Below, piece by piece: positions 35,127 through 44,900 of a stretch of DNA of 64,000 nt. The notes below the pieces were generated by a model. It did not search any database. It worked only from the letters and a program-made list of their open reading frames with translations, and had not been told where the DNA came from. How positions within the stretch are numbered: the first letter of the stretch is position 1; each line of letters opens with the position of its first letter. Origin of the DNA: Opitutus sp. ER46 (GTDB lineage: Bacteria > Verrucomicrobiota > Verrucomicrobiia > Opitutales > Opitutaceae); assembly GCF_003054705.1 (NCBI RefSeq), contig NZ_QAYX01000022.1, positions 310,001-374,000 on the forward strand. Reading direction: 5' to 3'. The position numbers were made by a program, and so were the translations under genes.

Positions 35127-36614
35127 ATGAACGTCCTGCTCCTTTATCCCGAATTTCCAGCCACCTTCTGGAGCTTCAAGCACGCGCTTAAGTTTATCCG
35201 CAAGAAGGCCTCCCTGCCCCCCCTGGGTCTCCTGACCGTCGCCGCCATGCTGCCCCGCTCCTGGCGCCCGCGTCTCGTCGACCTCAACGTCCGGACCCTC
35301 CGTGATCGCGACCTGGCTTGGGCTGACGTCGTCTTCATCAGCGCCATGATCGCGCAGCGTGAATCGGTCCAGGAGCTGATCGCCCGCTGCCGCGCCGCCG
35401 GCAAACGCATCGTCGCCGGTGGTCCCCTCTTCACTAGCGCCCACGCCGACTACCCCGACGTCGACCACTTCGTCCTCAACGAGGCCGAGATCACGCTCCC
35501 CGGCTTTCTGGCCGATTTCGAGGCCGGCACCGCCCAGCGCCTTTACAGCACCACGCGCTTCGCCGACGTGCGGCAGTCCCCCGTGCCGCGTTGGGAACTG
35601 GCCGACGTCAACCGCTACGGCTCCATGGCGCTTCAGTTCTCGCGCGGCTGCCCGTTCGACTGCGAGTTCTGCGACGTCACCGCAAAGTTCGGACACGCGC
35701 CGCGGACGAAATCATCCACCCAGGTCATCGCCGAGCTGGATGCCCTCCGCTCGGCCGGCTGGCGCGGCCCGGTCTTCTTCGTCGATGACAACCTCATCGG
35801 CAACAAGCGCGCCCTCCGGGAAGACCTCCTGCCCGCGCTCATCAAGTGGCAGAGCCGTCACCCCCGCAGTGCCGGATTCCCTCTCTACACCGAAGCCTCC
35901 ATCAACCTCGCCGACGACCCCGTGCTCATGCAGCAGATGGCGGACGCCGGCTTCGACACGGTGTTCATCGGGATTGAAACCCCGGACTCGGCCGCGCTCG
36001 CCGAGTGCAACAAGCGGCAGAACCAGGGGCGCGACCTCATCGAGGACGTGAAGCGCATCCAGCGCGCCGGTCTTCAGGTCCAGGGCGGCTTCATCGTCGG
36101 CTTCGACAACGACGCGCCGAGCATCTTCCACCGCCAGGTCGAGTTCATCCAGAGGAGCGGCATCGTCACCGCCATGGTCGGCCTCCTGAACGCCCTGCCC
36201 GACACCAAGCTCTACGCCCGCCTCCAACGCGAGGGGCGCCTCCTCGGCAAGACCTCCGGCAACAACGTCGACGGCACGATCAATTTCCTGCCGAAGATGC
36301 CCATGGACAAACTCGTCGAGGGGTACCGTGACATCCTGCGCCGGGTCTATTCACCCAAGCCCTACTACACGCGCGTGCGGACCTTCCTGCGCGAATACAA
36401 ACGGCCGCGCATCGCCGCCCCGCTGAGCTGGCGTCACGGCTGGGCGCTCATGCTCGCCAGCCTCCGGCTCGGCGTCATTGGCCGCGAGCGCTGGCAATAC
36501 TGGCGCCTGATGCTCTGGACGCTCACGCACCGGCCCGCGTTTCTGCAGCTCGCGGTCACCCTGGCCATCTACGGCCACCATTTCCGGAAGTGCTGCGACG
36601 CCATGCGTGCGTAG
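35127..36614 (+). CDS. B12-binding-domain radical SAM protein (DUF4070 type)
   Basis: 495 aa from the ATG before NVLLLYPEFPATFWSFKHA; GGAGG lies 12 bases upstream. Residues 1-150 form a cobalamin-binding-like Rossmann domain, without a visible DxHxxG motif. The [4Fe-4S] cluster site CxxxCxxC is C175, C179 and C182 in FSRGCPFDCEFCD. The TIM-barrel follows (FFVDDNLIGNK, TEASINLADDP, FIGIETPD, GFIVGFDND), then a helical DUF4070 domain. Related proteins methylate or couple unactivated carbons in lipid and secondary metabolite synthesis, hopanoid methylase being one example, but the substrate here is unknown. It is a single-gene unit bracketed by a palindromic promoter element and a strong terminator. 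Confidence 0.85.
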   Translation: MNVLLLYPEFPATFWSFKHALKFIRKKASLPPLGLLTVAAMLPRSWRPRLVDLNVRTLRDRDLAWADVVFISAMIAQRESVQELIARCRAAGKRIVAGGPLFTSAHADYPDVDHFVLNEAEITLPGFLADFEAGTAQRLYSTTRFADVRQSPVPRWELADVNRYGSMALQFSRGCPFDCEFCDVTAKFGHAPRTKSSTQVIAELDALRSAGWRGPVFFVDDNLIGNKRALREDLLPALIKWQSRHPRSAGFPLYTEASINLADDPVLMQQMADAGFDTVFIGIETPDSAALAECNKRQNQGRDLIEDVKRIQRAGLQVQGGFIVGFDNDAPSIFHRQVEFIQRSGIVTAMVGLLNALPDTKLYARLQREGRLLGKTSGNNVDGTINFLPKMPMDKLVEGYRDILRRVYSPKPYYTRVRTFLREYKRPRIAAPLSWRHGWALMLASLRLGVIGRERWQYWRLMLWTLTHRPAFLQLAVTLAIYGHHFRKCCDAMRA

Positions 36615-36647
36615 GCGTCGGCCCGAACCTCGTTTCGCGTCAGCTTC

Positions 36648-36679
36648 GCCGTCGCGCCTCTGGGCGCGGCGGCTTTTTT
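36648..36679 (+). terminator. Intrinsic terminator after the radical SAM gene
   Basis: An 11-bp stem, GCCGTCGCGCC with GGCGCGGCGGC, and a TCTG loop are followed by TTTTTT, 34 bp past the stop codon. Confidence 0.85.
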
Positions 36680-37017
36680 CGGCCCCGATCCAGCCTGCGG
36701 GGTTGTCAATGAGGTGCCTGCGTGCATCTTTGGGCCAGCGTCATCGACCTGCCCCACGCCGTTAGTCTGGTCGCCCCGACGAGCACTGACGCGCGCGGTT
36801 TACCCCACCCTTGCCTGCGATTCCCCCCTTCGCCTGACCCACCGCCAGAACCGTGTTTTCTGGACACGATTCCCCGATGCGAACGGCGTCTGTTCTCAGC
36901 CTGTTCCGCGGATGCCCATTCCTTCTCACTTCCGCCTCGGTGCGATGGCCCCGCTGCGTTTCGCTCTCGGATGCGCCCGGCCGCCGAATCTCTTCCCCGC
37001 CCAAAGGAGACCCCAAA
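36680..37017 (+). other. Leader region before the 58-aa small gene
   Basis: About 340 bp without a credible coding frame: the open frames here lack consistent codon bias. It ends in AAAGGAGA, the ribosome-binding site of the small gene at 37018. No hairpin or repeat stands out. Confidence 0.3.
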
Positions 37018-37194
37018 ATGAATAATCGACCCGCTGTGTCACAGTGCACCCCCACTGTCGCGGCGCACATTTGCGCCGGACCCCAAACCGCCGTGCAGGC
37101 CCCGCCTGTATTCAGTATCCGGATCGCGGCCCACGGCCGCGATATCACCCTCCCCGCCCACCCCGTTGATCCCGGAGAGGAGGCTGACGTATGA
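37018..37194 (+). CDS. 58-aa small protein coupled to the DUF3788-like gene
   Basis: ATG AAT AAT, opening NNRPAVSQCTPTV, has one of the best ribosome-binding sites in the window: AAAGGAGA, eight bases before the start. The stop codon overlaps the next ATG (ATGA at 37191-37194), a classic translational-coupling layout. The sequence (two cysteines, prolines, ending DPGEEADV) matches no family I know. The last codons contain GGAGAGGAGG, which is also the SD of the downstream gene. It may be a leader peptide that controls the next gene, or a real small protein. Confidence 0.55.
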   Translation: MNNRPAVSQCTPTVAAHICAGPQTAVQAPPVFSIRIAAHGRDITLPAHPVDPGEEADV

Positions 37195-37637
37195 AAACCA
37201 TCGATCTGGCCACCGAGGCCATGCCCGCGATCGCGTTCTCCGATCCCCAGAACGCCCCGACGAACGAAGCCATCGTTGAGATGGTCGGCGCCGAAGCCCA
37301 CGCGGCCATTGCCGCCGTGAACCACTGGCTCGAAACCTCCCACCAGCACGTCACGCACGAGTGGAGATTCTCGCAGACGTCTGGCTGGTATGACATCGCC
37401 CTCATCAAGGAGCGCCGGATCTTCTATTTCATCCCGAAACCCGGCGGGTTCCTGCTGAACATCGTGCTCAGCGACCGCGCCATCGCCGCACTGCCCCATT
37501 GGCTCGACGATAAGCACATCACGCGCCTGGTGCGCGCGGCCAAACGGTACGCCGAAGGCACGGTGTTCTCCTTTGCCGCCCAAACCTTGGTCCCGGAGGT
37601 CGCCATCGCCCTCCTGAAGGCCAAAATCAGCCACTAG
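37191..37637 (+). CDS. DUF3788-like protein
   Basis: 148 aa. The sequence NHWLETSHQHVTHEWRFSQTSGWYDIALIKERRIFYFIPKPGGF has the pattern of DUF3788, a small alpha/beta domain found across Bacteroidota and Verrucomicrobiota with unknown function; it is sometimes annotated as a phosphoribosyl-transferase-like or YdhG-related fold. The end VRAAKRYAEGTVFSFAAQTL, then AIALLKAKI, is helical. The SD GGAGAGGAGG lies within the preceding small gene and the start overlaps its stop codon, so the two are made together. Confidence 0.7.
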   Translation: MKTIDLATEAMPAIAFSDPQNAPTNEAIVEMVGAEAHAAIAAVNHWLETSHQHVTHEWRFSQTSGWYDIALIKERRIFYFIPKPGGFLLNIVLSDRAIAALPHWLDDKHITRLVRAAKRYAEGTVFSFAAQTLVPEVAIALLKAKISH

Positions 37638-37797
37638 GCGCGTCGCCTTCCGCGCCCGCTGCGGCCGGACACGAAGCCTCATTTCCTCGCGCGCCCCCGG
37701 GTCCGTCCGGTTCCGGCGCGCCCGTGTCCGCGCCGCCGCCCAACCACGGTGCCTCCGCCCAGTGCGGCGGCACCGTCCCGGCCCGTCTCCCCAGGGC

Positions 37798-39330
37798 TCA
37801 CCCGGGCACATTCTGCGGGCTCGTCGCCGCGCCCGGCAGTTCCAGCCAGAAGACGCTGCCCGCGACCCCATCGGAAATCACGCCGACCTGCCCCTCCATC
37901 TTCGTCACGGCCCGCCGCACCAGCGCCAACCCCATGCCCGCGCGGTCTCCGGTGCGGACCAGTTGCTCGAAGGGGTGAAAGATCCGCTCCTGAAAACGCG
38001 GCGCCACGCCGACGCCTTCATCCCGCAGCAGGTACCGCACGCTCGCCGGATGCTCGTGGCAGGAAATCGTGATGCGCGGTGCCTCGCCGTTGCGCGCAAA
38101 CCGGCACGCGTTGGCCAGCAGCTCCCGAAAGACCTCCGCCAGGCCCGCCGGATCGGCGCGCGCTGGCGCCAGCGGGCCCTCGATCGTGATCGTCGCCTCG
38201 CTCCACTGTCGTCGGGTCTCCGCGGCCACGGCTTGAACCAGGGCGTCGACTTGCACCGGCCCGAGCTGGAACGGCCGGCGCGACAACTCTCCGTAACGCA
38301 GCATGGCCTGGGTAAGTGCGTCGATCCGACGGCACGCCCGGCCCGCGCGCTCCACATAGTCCCGCGCCATCGGCGACAGCTCCTCCGCATGCTCGTCCTG
38401 CAGCATGGCAAGGAATTCCCGGAGGTTGATGAGCGGCCCGCGCACGTCATGCGCGAGCGCCTGGGAAAACTCTTCGACCTCCTCCACGGTCTCGCTCAGC
38501 CGGCGCGTTCGACTCTTCACCAGCCACTCCAGCCGGGCTTCGGCACCATTCACCGTCAGGGCGTACGCCCACGTCACTCCGCCCAGTACCAGCATCACGC
38601 AGACGGCCAGCAGCGCCAATGCCGCCTCCGAGGTGTACCAGCCGGATCGCAACCCCGTCGCCACCGCGAGCGCGAGCACCAGCGGCGCGCCGAAGACCAG
38701 CGGCAGGAAGATGCGCGTCCGTCCGCTGCTCGAAATGTAGAACACCCGTACGAGGCTCGACTGCGGAAAGACCCCCAGCACGCCGAAACTGAGCAGCGCG
38801 GTGATCAATGCCGTCAGCGGGGAGATCCCACGGTGGCCATCGACGGAATAGAGCTCCCGCGCTCCAAACACGAAGGCCATGATGACGAACGTCGCTTCCG
38901 TGAGCCCCGCGAGCGCGACCACGTGCCCGATCCGAGTCGACGGCCCGCGACGCACCGCCACCAGCGCCAGCGCCGTCCCGAGCAGCGTTATGCCCAACGC
39001 CGCGTGAGGCGACACCGGTCCCACCCTGGCCAGCCAGGGCCGCACCCACTCATCCGCCGCGGTGCCCGCCAACGCCAGCGCGATCAGGATGCTCGCCCCG
39101 CCCAGCGCCACGCCCAGCGCGAGCACGAGGCTCAGGCCACGCCGGCGCGCCGTGGTCAGCAGCAACGCCCCCGTCGCCCCGCCCAGCAGGCCGATGGAGG
39201 TCGGCACCGGTTTCGGTGCGCCGCTCAACCACGGCTCGAGCGAAAGCACCTCCTGCGAAACCAGGGCCGCGACCACACCCAACGCGACCGCGGCGACGCC
39301 GGTGGCAATGACCAGATGCTGTGGTTTCAT
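37798..39330 (-). CDS. Membrane-bound sensor histidine kinase
   Basis: 510 aa from the ATG before KPQHLVIATGVAAVALG. Residues 1-260 contain about eight transmembrane helices, an integral-membrane sensor of the MASE type. A short coiled coil precedes HisKA with H294 in FSQALAHDVRGPLINLREF. The HATPase domain has LAEVFRELLANACRFARN as N box, RDEGVGVAPRFQERIFHPFEQ, and a weakly glycine-rich GMGLALVRRAV. No response regulator is adjacent, so the partner is unknown. The longer upstream frame to 39444 lacks a domain match and the chosen ATG starts right at the first helix. Confidence 0.85.
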   Translation of the reverse strand: MKPQHLVIATGVAAVALGVVAALVSQEVLSLEPWLSGAPKPVPTSIGLLGGATGALLLTTARRRGLSLVLALGVALGGASILIALALAGTAADEWVRPWLARVGPVSPHAALGITLLGTALALVAVRRGPSTRIGHVVALAGLTEATFVIMAFVFGARELYSVDGHRGISPLTALITALLSFGVLGVFPQSSLVRVFYISSSGRTRIFLPLVFGAPLVLALAVATGLRSGWYTSEAALALLAVCVMLVLGGVTWAYALTVNGAEARLEWLVKSRTRRLSETVEEVEEFSQALAHDVRGPLINLREFLAMLQDEHAEELSPMARDYVERAGRACRRIDALTQAMLRYGELSRRPFQLGPVQVDALVQAVAAETRRQWSEATITIEGPLAPARADPAGLAEVFRELLANACRFARNGEAPRITISCHEHPASVRYLLRDEGVGVAPRFQERIFHPFEQLVRTGDRAGMGLALVRRAVTKMEGQVGVISDGVAGSVFWLELPGAATSPQNVPG

Positions 39331-39520
39331 GCACGGAAACGTCGCGCCCCTCCTGGAATGACCAGACGACGGGCGATGTGAATCGGCGGAACCAAGGCGG
39401 ATTGACGCTAGCAATGTTCGCCCGGATCGCCACCCGCCGCGCACGAATGTTCCCGCGCGACGCCGCTCGGCGGCGACTTCGCGCGGTTTTCAACCGAAAC
39501 CGTAGCGCGGGCGCGCCTCG

Positions 39521-39976
39521 CTACCCGAGCTGCGCGTCCATCGAAATCTCCGCCTTCAGCAGCCGCGAGATGGGACAGCCGGCCTTGGCGCCAATCGCGA
39601 TTTCCATGAAGCGCGAGACGGTGATCTCGGGTACCTTCGCCTTGGTATCGAGGTGCACGCGGCTGACCGTCCAGCCGTTTTGCGGATGGTTCTCCAGGGT
39701 GACGGTCGCGTGGGTGTCGATCGCCTCGGGAGTGAAACCCGCCTTTTGCAGTTCTGCGCACAGGGCCATGCTGAAGCAGCCGGCATGCGCGGCGCCGATC
39801 AGCTCCTCCGGATTTGTCCCGATGCCGTGCTCAAAACGCGTCCCGAAAGAGTACTGGGTTTCCTTCAGGACACCGCTATCGGTCGTGAGGCTGCCGTGGC
39901 CGGTTTTGAGGTCGCCGCGCCAGGAGGCGGAGGCTTTGCGTTTGATGGCGTGGAAGGAAGGAACGTGCGTTGGCAT
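39521..39976 (-). CDS. OsmC/Ohr-family peroxiredoxin
   Basis: 151 aa, from the ATG before PTHVPSFHAIKRKASASW. OsmC-type proteins are cytoplasmic dimers that reduce organic hydroperoxides with a pair of cysteines. Both are visible: one in GAAHAGCFSMALCAEL and one in GAKAGCPISRLL. The GTNPEELIGAAHAGC segment is the diagnostic family motif. A third cysteine lies just after the first. It stands alone between the histidine kinase (190 bp) and the GH105 gene. Confidence 0.9.
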   Translation of the reverse strand: MPTHVPSFHAIKRKASASWRGDLKTGHGSLTTDSGVLKETQYSFGTRFEHGIGTNPEELIGAAHAGCFSMALCAELQKAGFTPEAIDTHATVTLENHPQNGWTVSRVHLDTKAKVPEITVSRFMEIAIGAKAGCPISRLLKAEISMDAQLG

Positions 39977-40081
39977 GGGTAATCGCCCGCACCGTAGCGA
40001 CATTCCCGATTCGCGCAAATGCCGCGGCCAGGAGGGCGCCGGTGCGGGCCGACACCGCCGGCACGCCGGGCCCACGGACCC

Positions 40082-40110
40082 AAAAAAAGGCGGGCCGTTT
40101 TCGGCCCGCC
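40082..40110 (-). terminator. Intrinsic terminator of the GH105 gene
   Basis: On the minus strand a perfect 9-bp stem GGCGGGCCG/CGGCCCGCC with an AAAA loop is followed by seven T. It lies 26 bp past the stop codon at 40136. Confidence 0.9.
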
Positions 40111-40135
40111 TCGAAAGGGTGCAGATGCGTTGGCC

Positions 40136-41542
40136 TTACAGGCCGACGGCGCGGCCGAACATCACGGCCTCGTCGTTGATCAGCGCGCGATCAGTCTTCG
40201 CGAGCTTGATCATCTCGGCGCCCGCGAGGAGCACCGGGCCGTAGCCGTGCGGCGCCACCGGGCTGACCGGCCGCGAGCAGTAGAAGGCCGGGTCGAAACC
40301 CATGCCGGTGCCGACGCACACGTTCTCGACCTGTCCCTGGGCGTTGACCTGGGTCGAGACCGCATGCCAGGCGAGCACGGCCATCGGACCGTAGGCCAGG
40401 GGCTCGAGCCAGCCGCGGTTGATCGCGTGGGCGATGCAGTACGCGTAGATCGCGGTCGCCGAGGTCTCGAGGTACGAATCGTTGCGGTCGAGCAGCTGGT
40501 GCCAGCGGCCGTCCTTGTTCTGCAGGCGGGCCAGGCCGCGCGCGTGGGCGCGGAACAGCTCCAGCACGTCGGATCGGCCGGGATAGTTCTCCGGGAGGAC
40601 GTCGAGCAGCTCGGACATCGCGAGCAGCGCCCAGCCGTTGGCCCGGCCCCAGCGGAACGCCGGGTGGTCGTTCATGCCCTGGATCCAGCCGTGCATCCAA
40701 AGCCCGAGCTCCCGATTGAACATCCGGGAGGCGAACTGGGTGATCTGCCGCACGCCTTCGTCGAGGTACTTCTTGTCGCCCGTCAGCCTGGCCATCTGGG
40801 ACAGGCATGGGACGCTCATGTAGAGGTCGTCGAGCCAGACCGAATCCGGCAGCGGCCGGCTGCGCGAGAACGTGCCGTCCGCCAGGCGCTGCTGCTTGGT
40901 CATGATCCAGCCCACGTAGTTCTCAATGAGCGGCTCGATGGGGGCCTTCAGGCCGGCGCGCTGCGCCTTGATCATCGCGGCGCACATCGAACCCGAGTCG
41001 TCGAGCGTGCGCGGGTTGAGGACGGAGCGGAAGAGGTTGATGCCACCCCCGCGACCGGCCACCGGCCCGAGGTTTTCCTGGCCGGCCGCCTTGGCCAGCG
41101 CCCGGAAATACGGGGCCATTTCGGCGATGAAGCCGAGCCGCTCGTTCGTGTACTGGCGGAAGCGCTTGTCGCCGGTCGCCTCGGCGGCGAGCAGCATGCC
41201 CGAGTAGGTCACGCCCCACTCGTAGCCAATCACGTTGAACTCACCGCGTTCGAGGTTGGCCTTCGGGTTAACCCGCTTGAAATTCGTGATCTCCTCGCCG
41301 GTGTCCCGGTTCACCACCCGCATCGGCGTATTCGCCGCCAGATAGTCCCGCACGCGTACGAGCAGGGCGGTGATCTCATCGACTTGGGGCACCCCGTACG
41401 GAACGGAGTACACCGCCCGCGGGCGGGCGGCGCTGAACGCCGGGTTGATGATCCCGGGGCCGGAGACCGGGACCCGGGGGGCGGAGACGGACCGGGCGCG
41501 CGCAGACGCGCCAGCCGGCTTCACTTTTTTCTTCGTAGGCAT
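40136..41542 (-). CDS. Glycoside hydrolase family 88/105 (unsaturated glycuronyl hydrolase-like)
   Basis: 468 aa. The alpha/alpha-barrel motifs of GH105 are intact: WLDDLYMSVPCLSQMARLTG with the catalytic-type Asp pair, HPAFRWGRANGWALLAMSEL, LDRNDSYLETSATAIYAY and GYGPVLLAGAEM. GH105 enzymes remove the unsaturated uronic acid made by polysaccharide lyases from pectin, rhamnogalacturonan or ulvan oligosaccharides. The N-terminus (PTKKKVKPAGASARARSV) is basic and low complexity with no clear signal peptide, so the protein is likely cytoplasmic. No lyase, transporter or regulator is adjacent, so it is an isolated catabolic gene. Its 5' side faces pyruvate carboxylase. Confidence 0.88.
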   Translation of the reverse strand: MPTKKKVKPAGASARARSVSAPRVPVSGPGIINPAFSAARPRAVYSVPYGVPQVDEITALLVRVRDYLAANTPMRVVNRDTGEEITNFKRVNPKANLERGEFNVIGYEWGVTYSGMLLAAEATGDKRFRQYTNERLGFIAEMAPYFRALAKAAGQENLGPVAGRGGGINLFRSVLNPRTLDDSGSMCAAMIKAQRAGLKAPIEPLIENYVGWIMTKQQRLADGTFSRSRPLPDSVWLDDLYMSVPCLSQMARLTGDKKYLDEGVRQITQFASRMFNRELGLWMHGWIQGMNDHPAFRWGRANGWALLAMSELLDVLPENYPGRSDVLELFRAHARGLARLQNKDGRWHQLLDRNDSYLETSATAIYAYCIAHAINRGWLEPLAYGPMAVLAWHAVSTQVNAQGQVENVCVGTGMGFDPAFYCSRPVSPVAPHGYGPVLLAGAEMIKLAKTDRALINDEAVMFGRAVGL

Positions 41543-41954
41543 GGACGGTTAAAGGGAAGTCTCGATGTACTTTACAGGCCTGACCGGTGCACGTCCGGCG
41601 CTTGCCGGATTGTCCGGCGCAACCTGCCCCGCGGTCCGCAGGGTGCCGCGCTCCGCCCACCGGCGGATCCGCACGACGCCCCCCTGCGGCTCTCCGGGAG
41701 CGATGTCATGGAGACATGACGGGGATGGGCGGAAGGCATCAGGAAGGGTGGTTTGCCGTGAGGATTATTCCGCGTCGGTTCGCGCCCAACCTGAAACATG
41801 GCGCCTGTTGGCGGACAGTCCGGCGATTTGCGGTCCCAGGGGAGCTTCACTCATTGCCTTCGCTCCCGGCTACGCCCGGTCCTAATTCCCGCGTCACCTG
41901 CAACTTCCCCCTTCCCCTCGGCCCAGCTTCACCCTTAATCCGGAACTCCCACCC
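41543..41954. other. Divergent intergenic region, GH105 / pyruvate carboxylase
   Basis: 412 bp without a plausible gene. It must hold promoters for both flanking genes. I see no convincing -35/-10 pair, operator or riboswitch. Short CCGG-rich inverted motifs near 41590-41625 are too weak to call. Confidence 0.3.
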
Positions 41955-44900
41955 ATGTCCGCGAAGACCACTGTTCCCTCCGCGTCGTCCACCGTGCCCG
42001 GATCCTCCCCGGCCAGCCCCGCCTCCCTCCGGCCCGTCCGGAAACTGATGGCCGCCAACCGCAGCGAGATCGCCGTCCGCGTCTTTCGCGCCGGCACCGA
42101 GCTGAACCTCCGCACCGTCGCCATCTACGCCCAGGAAGACCGGCTCTGCATCCACCGGTACAAGGCCGACGAAGCGTACCAGGTCGGCCAGGGCAAGGGC
42201 CCCGTCGCTGCCTACCTCGACATTCCCAGCATCATCGGCGTCGCGCGCGAACATGGCGTCGACGCCATCCACCCGGGCTACGGCTTCCTCTCCGAGAACG
42301 CCGACTTTGCCCGCGCCTGCGAGGAGGCCGGCCTCGTGTTCGTCGGCCCGCGTTCCGAACTGCTCGACCTCATGGGCGACAAAACCGCTGCTCGCGCCCT
42401 CGCCCAGCGCATCGGCGTGCCCACGCTGCCGGGCACCGACGAACCCGTTTCCGACCGCGACGAGGCCCTGCGCATCGCCAAGTCCATCGGCTTCCCCCTC
42501 ATCATCAAGGCCGCCTTCGGCGGCGGCGGCCGCGGCATGCGCGTCGTGCCCAAGGCCGCCGACCTGGCCGCCCTCCTCGACGAGGCCCAGGCCGAGGCCG
42601 GCCGCGCCTTCGGCAATCCCGCCGTCTTCCTCGAGAAGTACATCCCCCGCGCCAAGCACATCGAGGTCCAGATCCTCGGCGACAAACACGGCAACGTCCT
42701 CCACCTCCACGAGCGCGACTGCTCCGTCCAGCGCCGCCACCAGAAGGTCATCGAGGTCGCCCCGTCCTTCGGTCTCCCGCCCGAGGTCGTGCGCCAGCTC
42801 TGCGAGGCCGCCGCCCGCCTCGCCCGCGAGATCCGCTACGACAACGCCGGCACCGTCGAATTCCTCTACGACCTCGACCGCCACGAGTGGTTCTTCATCG
42901 AGATGAACCCGCGTATCCAAGTGGAGCACACGGTCACCGAGGAGATCACCGGCATCGACCTCGTCCGCGCCCAGATTCTCGTCGCCCAGGGCCACTCCCT
43001 CCACGGGCCCGAGATCGGACTGCCCGCCCAGGCCGACATCCCGCGCCACGGCTTTGCCATCCAGTGCCGCATCACCACCGAGGACCCGGAGAACCGCTTC
43101 ATTCCCGACTACGGCCGCATCCTCGCCTACCGCTCGCCCGGCGGCTTCGGGCTCCGCCTCGACGGCGGCATGGGCTACGCCGGCGCCGTCATCACCCCGT
43201 TCTACGATTCGCTCCTGGTCAAAAGCATCACCAGCGCGCCGTCCTACGAGCTCGCCATCAAGCGCGCGCTCCGTGTCCTGAGCGAATTCCGTATCCGCGG
43301 CGTCAAGACGAACATCCCGTTCCTCGAGAACGTTCTCGCCCACCCCGCCTTCCGCAGCGGCCAGGCCACCACGACGCTCATCGACACCACGCCCGAGCTG
43401 TTCGCCTTCCGCCCGCGTCGCGACCGCGCCACCAAGCTGCTCGCCTTCATCGGCGACGTCGTCGTGAACGGCAACCCGCACGCCAAGGGCTACCGTCCCG
43501 ACAAGCCGTTTCTCTACCCGCCCGTCCTCGACTACGACCGCACCGCCACCCCGCCCGCCGGCACCCGCCAGCGGCTGCTCGAGCTCGGCCCGCGCAAGTT
43601 CGCCGAATGGACCGCCCGCCAGCGCGCCCTGCTCGTCACCGACACCACCTGGCGCGACGCCCACCAGTCCCTCATGGCCACCCGCGTGCGCTCGTACGAC
43701 ATGCTCGCCGCGGCCGACGCCATCGCCCACCGCGTGCCCCAGCTCTTTTCCCTCGAGATGTGGGGCGGCGCCACGTTCGACACCGCCATGCGGTTCCTCA
43801 ACGAGGACCCGTGGGAACGCCTCCGCCAGCTCCGCGCCCGCGTCCCCAACATCTGCTTCCAGATGCTGTTCCGCGGCGCCAACGCCGTCGGCTACACCAA
43901 CTACCCCGACCACGTTGTCGCCGGCTTCGTCCGCCACGCCGCCGCCAGCGGCATGGACATCTTCCGCGTCTTCGACTCGCTCAACTACCTGCCGAATCTC
44001 CGCGTCGCCATGGAGGCGATCAACGAGACACACGCCGTGTGCGAGGCCGCCGTGTGCTACACCGGCGACATCCTCGACGACCGTCGGGACAAGTACTCGC
44101 TCAAGTACTACGTCCGCCTCGCCCGCGAACTCGAGCGGATGGGTGCCCACTTCCTCGCCATCAAGGACATGGCCGGCCTCTGCCGCCCCTACGCCGCCTA
44201 TAAGCTCGTCAAGGCGCTCAAGGAGGAGGTCGGCCTCCCCATCCACTTCCACACGCACGACACCAGCGGCATCGCCGCCGCCAGCGTCCTGCGCGCCAGC
44301 GACGCCGGCGTCGATGTCGTCGATCTCGCCATCGCCTCGATGAGCGGCAGCACGTCACAGCCCAACCTCAACTCGATCGTCGCCGCCCTCCAGCACACCC
44401 CGCGCGACACCGGCCTCGACCTGGGCACGCTCAACCAGGCCTCCGACTATTGGGAGGCCGTCCGCGAGTTCTACCGGCCATTCGACACGGCGCCGAAAAG
44501 CGGCTCCGCCGAGGTCTACCTGCACGAGATGCCCGGCGGCCAGTACACCAACCTCAAGGAGCAGGCCAACGCCATGGGCGTCGCCCACCGCTGGCCCGAA
44601 ATCGCCCGCACCTACGCCGAGGTCAACCAGCTGTTCGGCGACATCGTGAAGGTCACGCCGTCCTCCAAGGTCGTCGGCGACATGGCGCTCTTCCTCTTCA
44701 CCCGCGGCATCAAACCCGCCGACGTCGTCAACCTCGAGCCCGGCGCCATGCCGTTCCCCGAAAGCGTCATCGACATGATGATGGGCGGCCTCGGCTGGCC
44801 CGCGGGCGGCTGGCCCGAGCCCGTCTGGCGCGTCATCCTCGGCGACGCCCGGCTCAAGGAGGCCCAGGCCCGCTACTCCGCCGCCACCCGCGCGAAGGCC

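Noticed and set aside
36714-37025. 103-codon frame in the gap after the radical SAM terminator
   Set aside because: No SD, no codon bias, and it overlaps the well-supported start of the 58-aa ORF.
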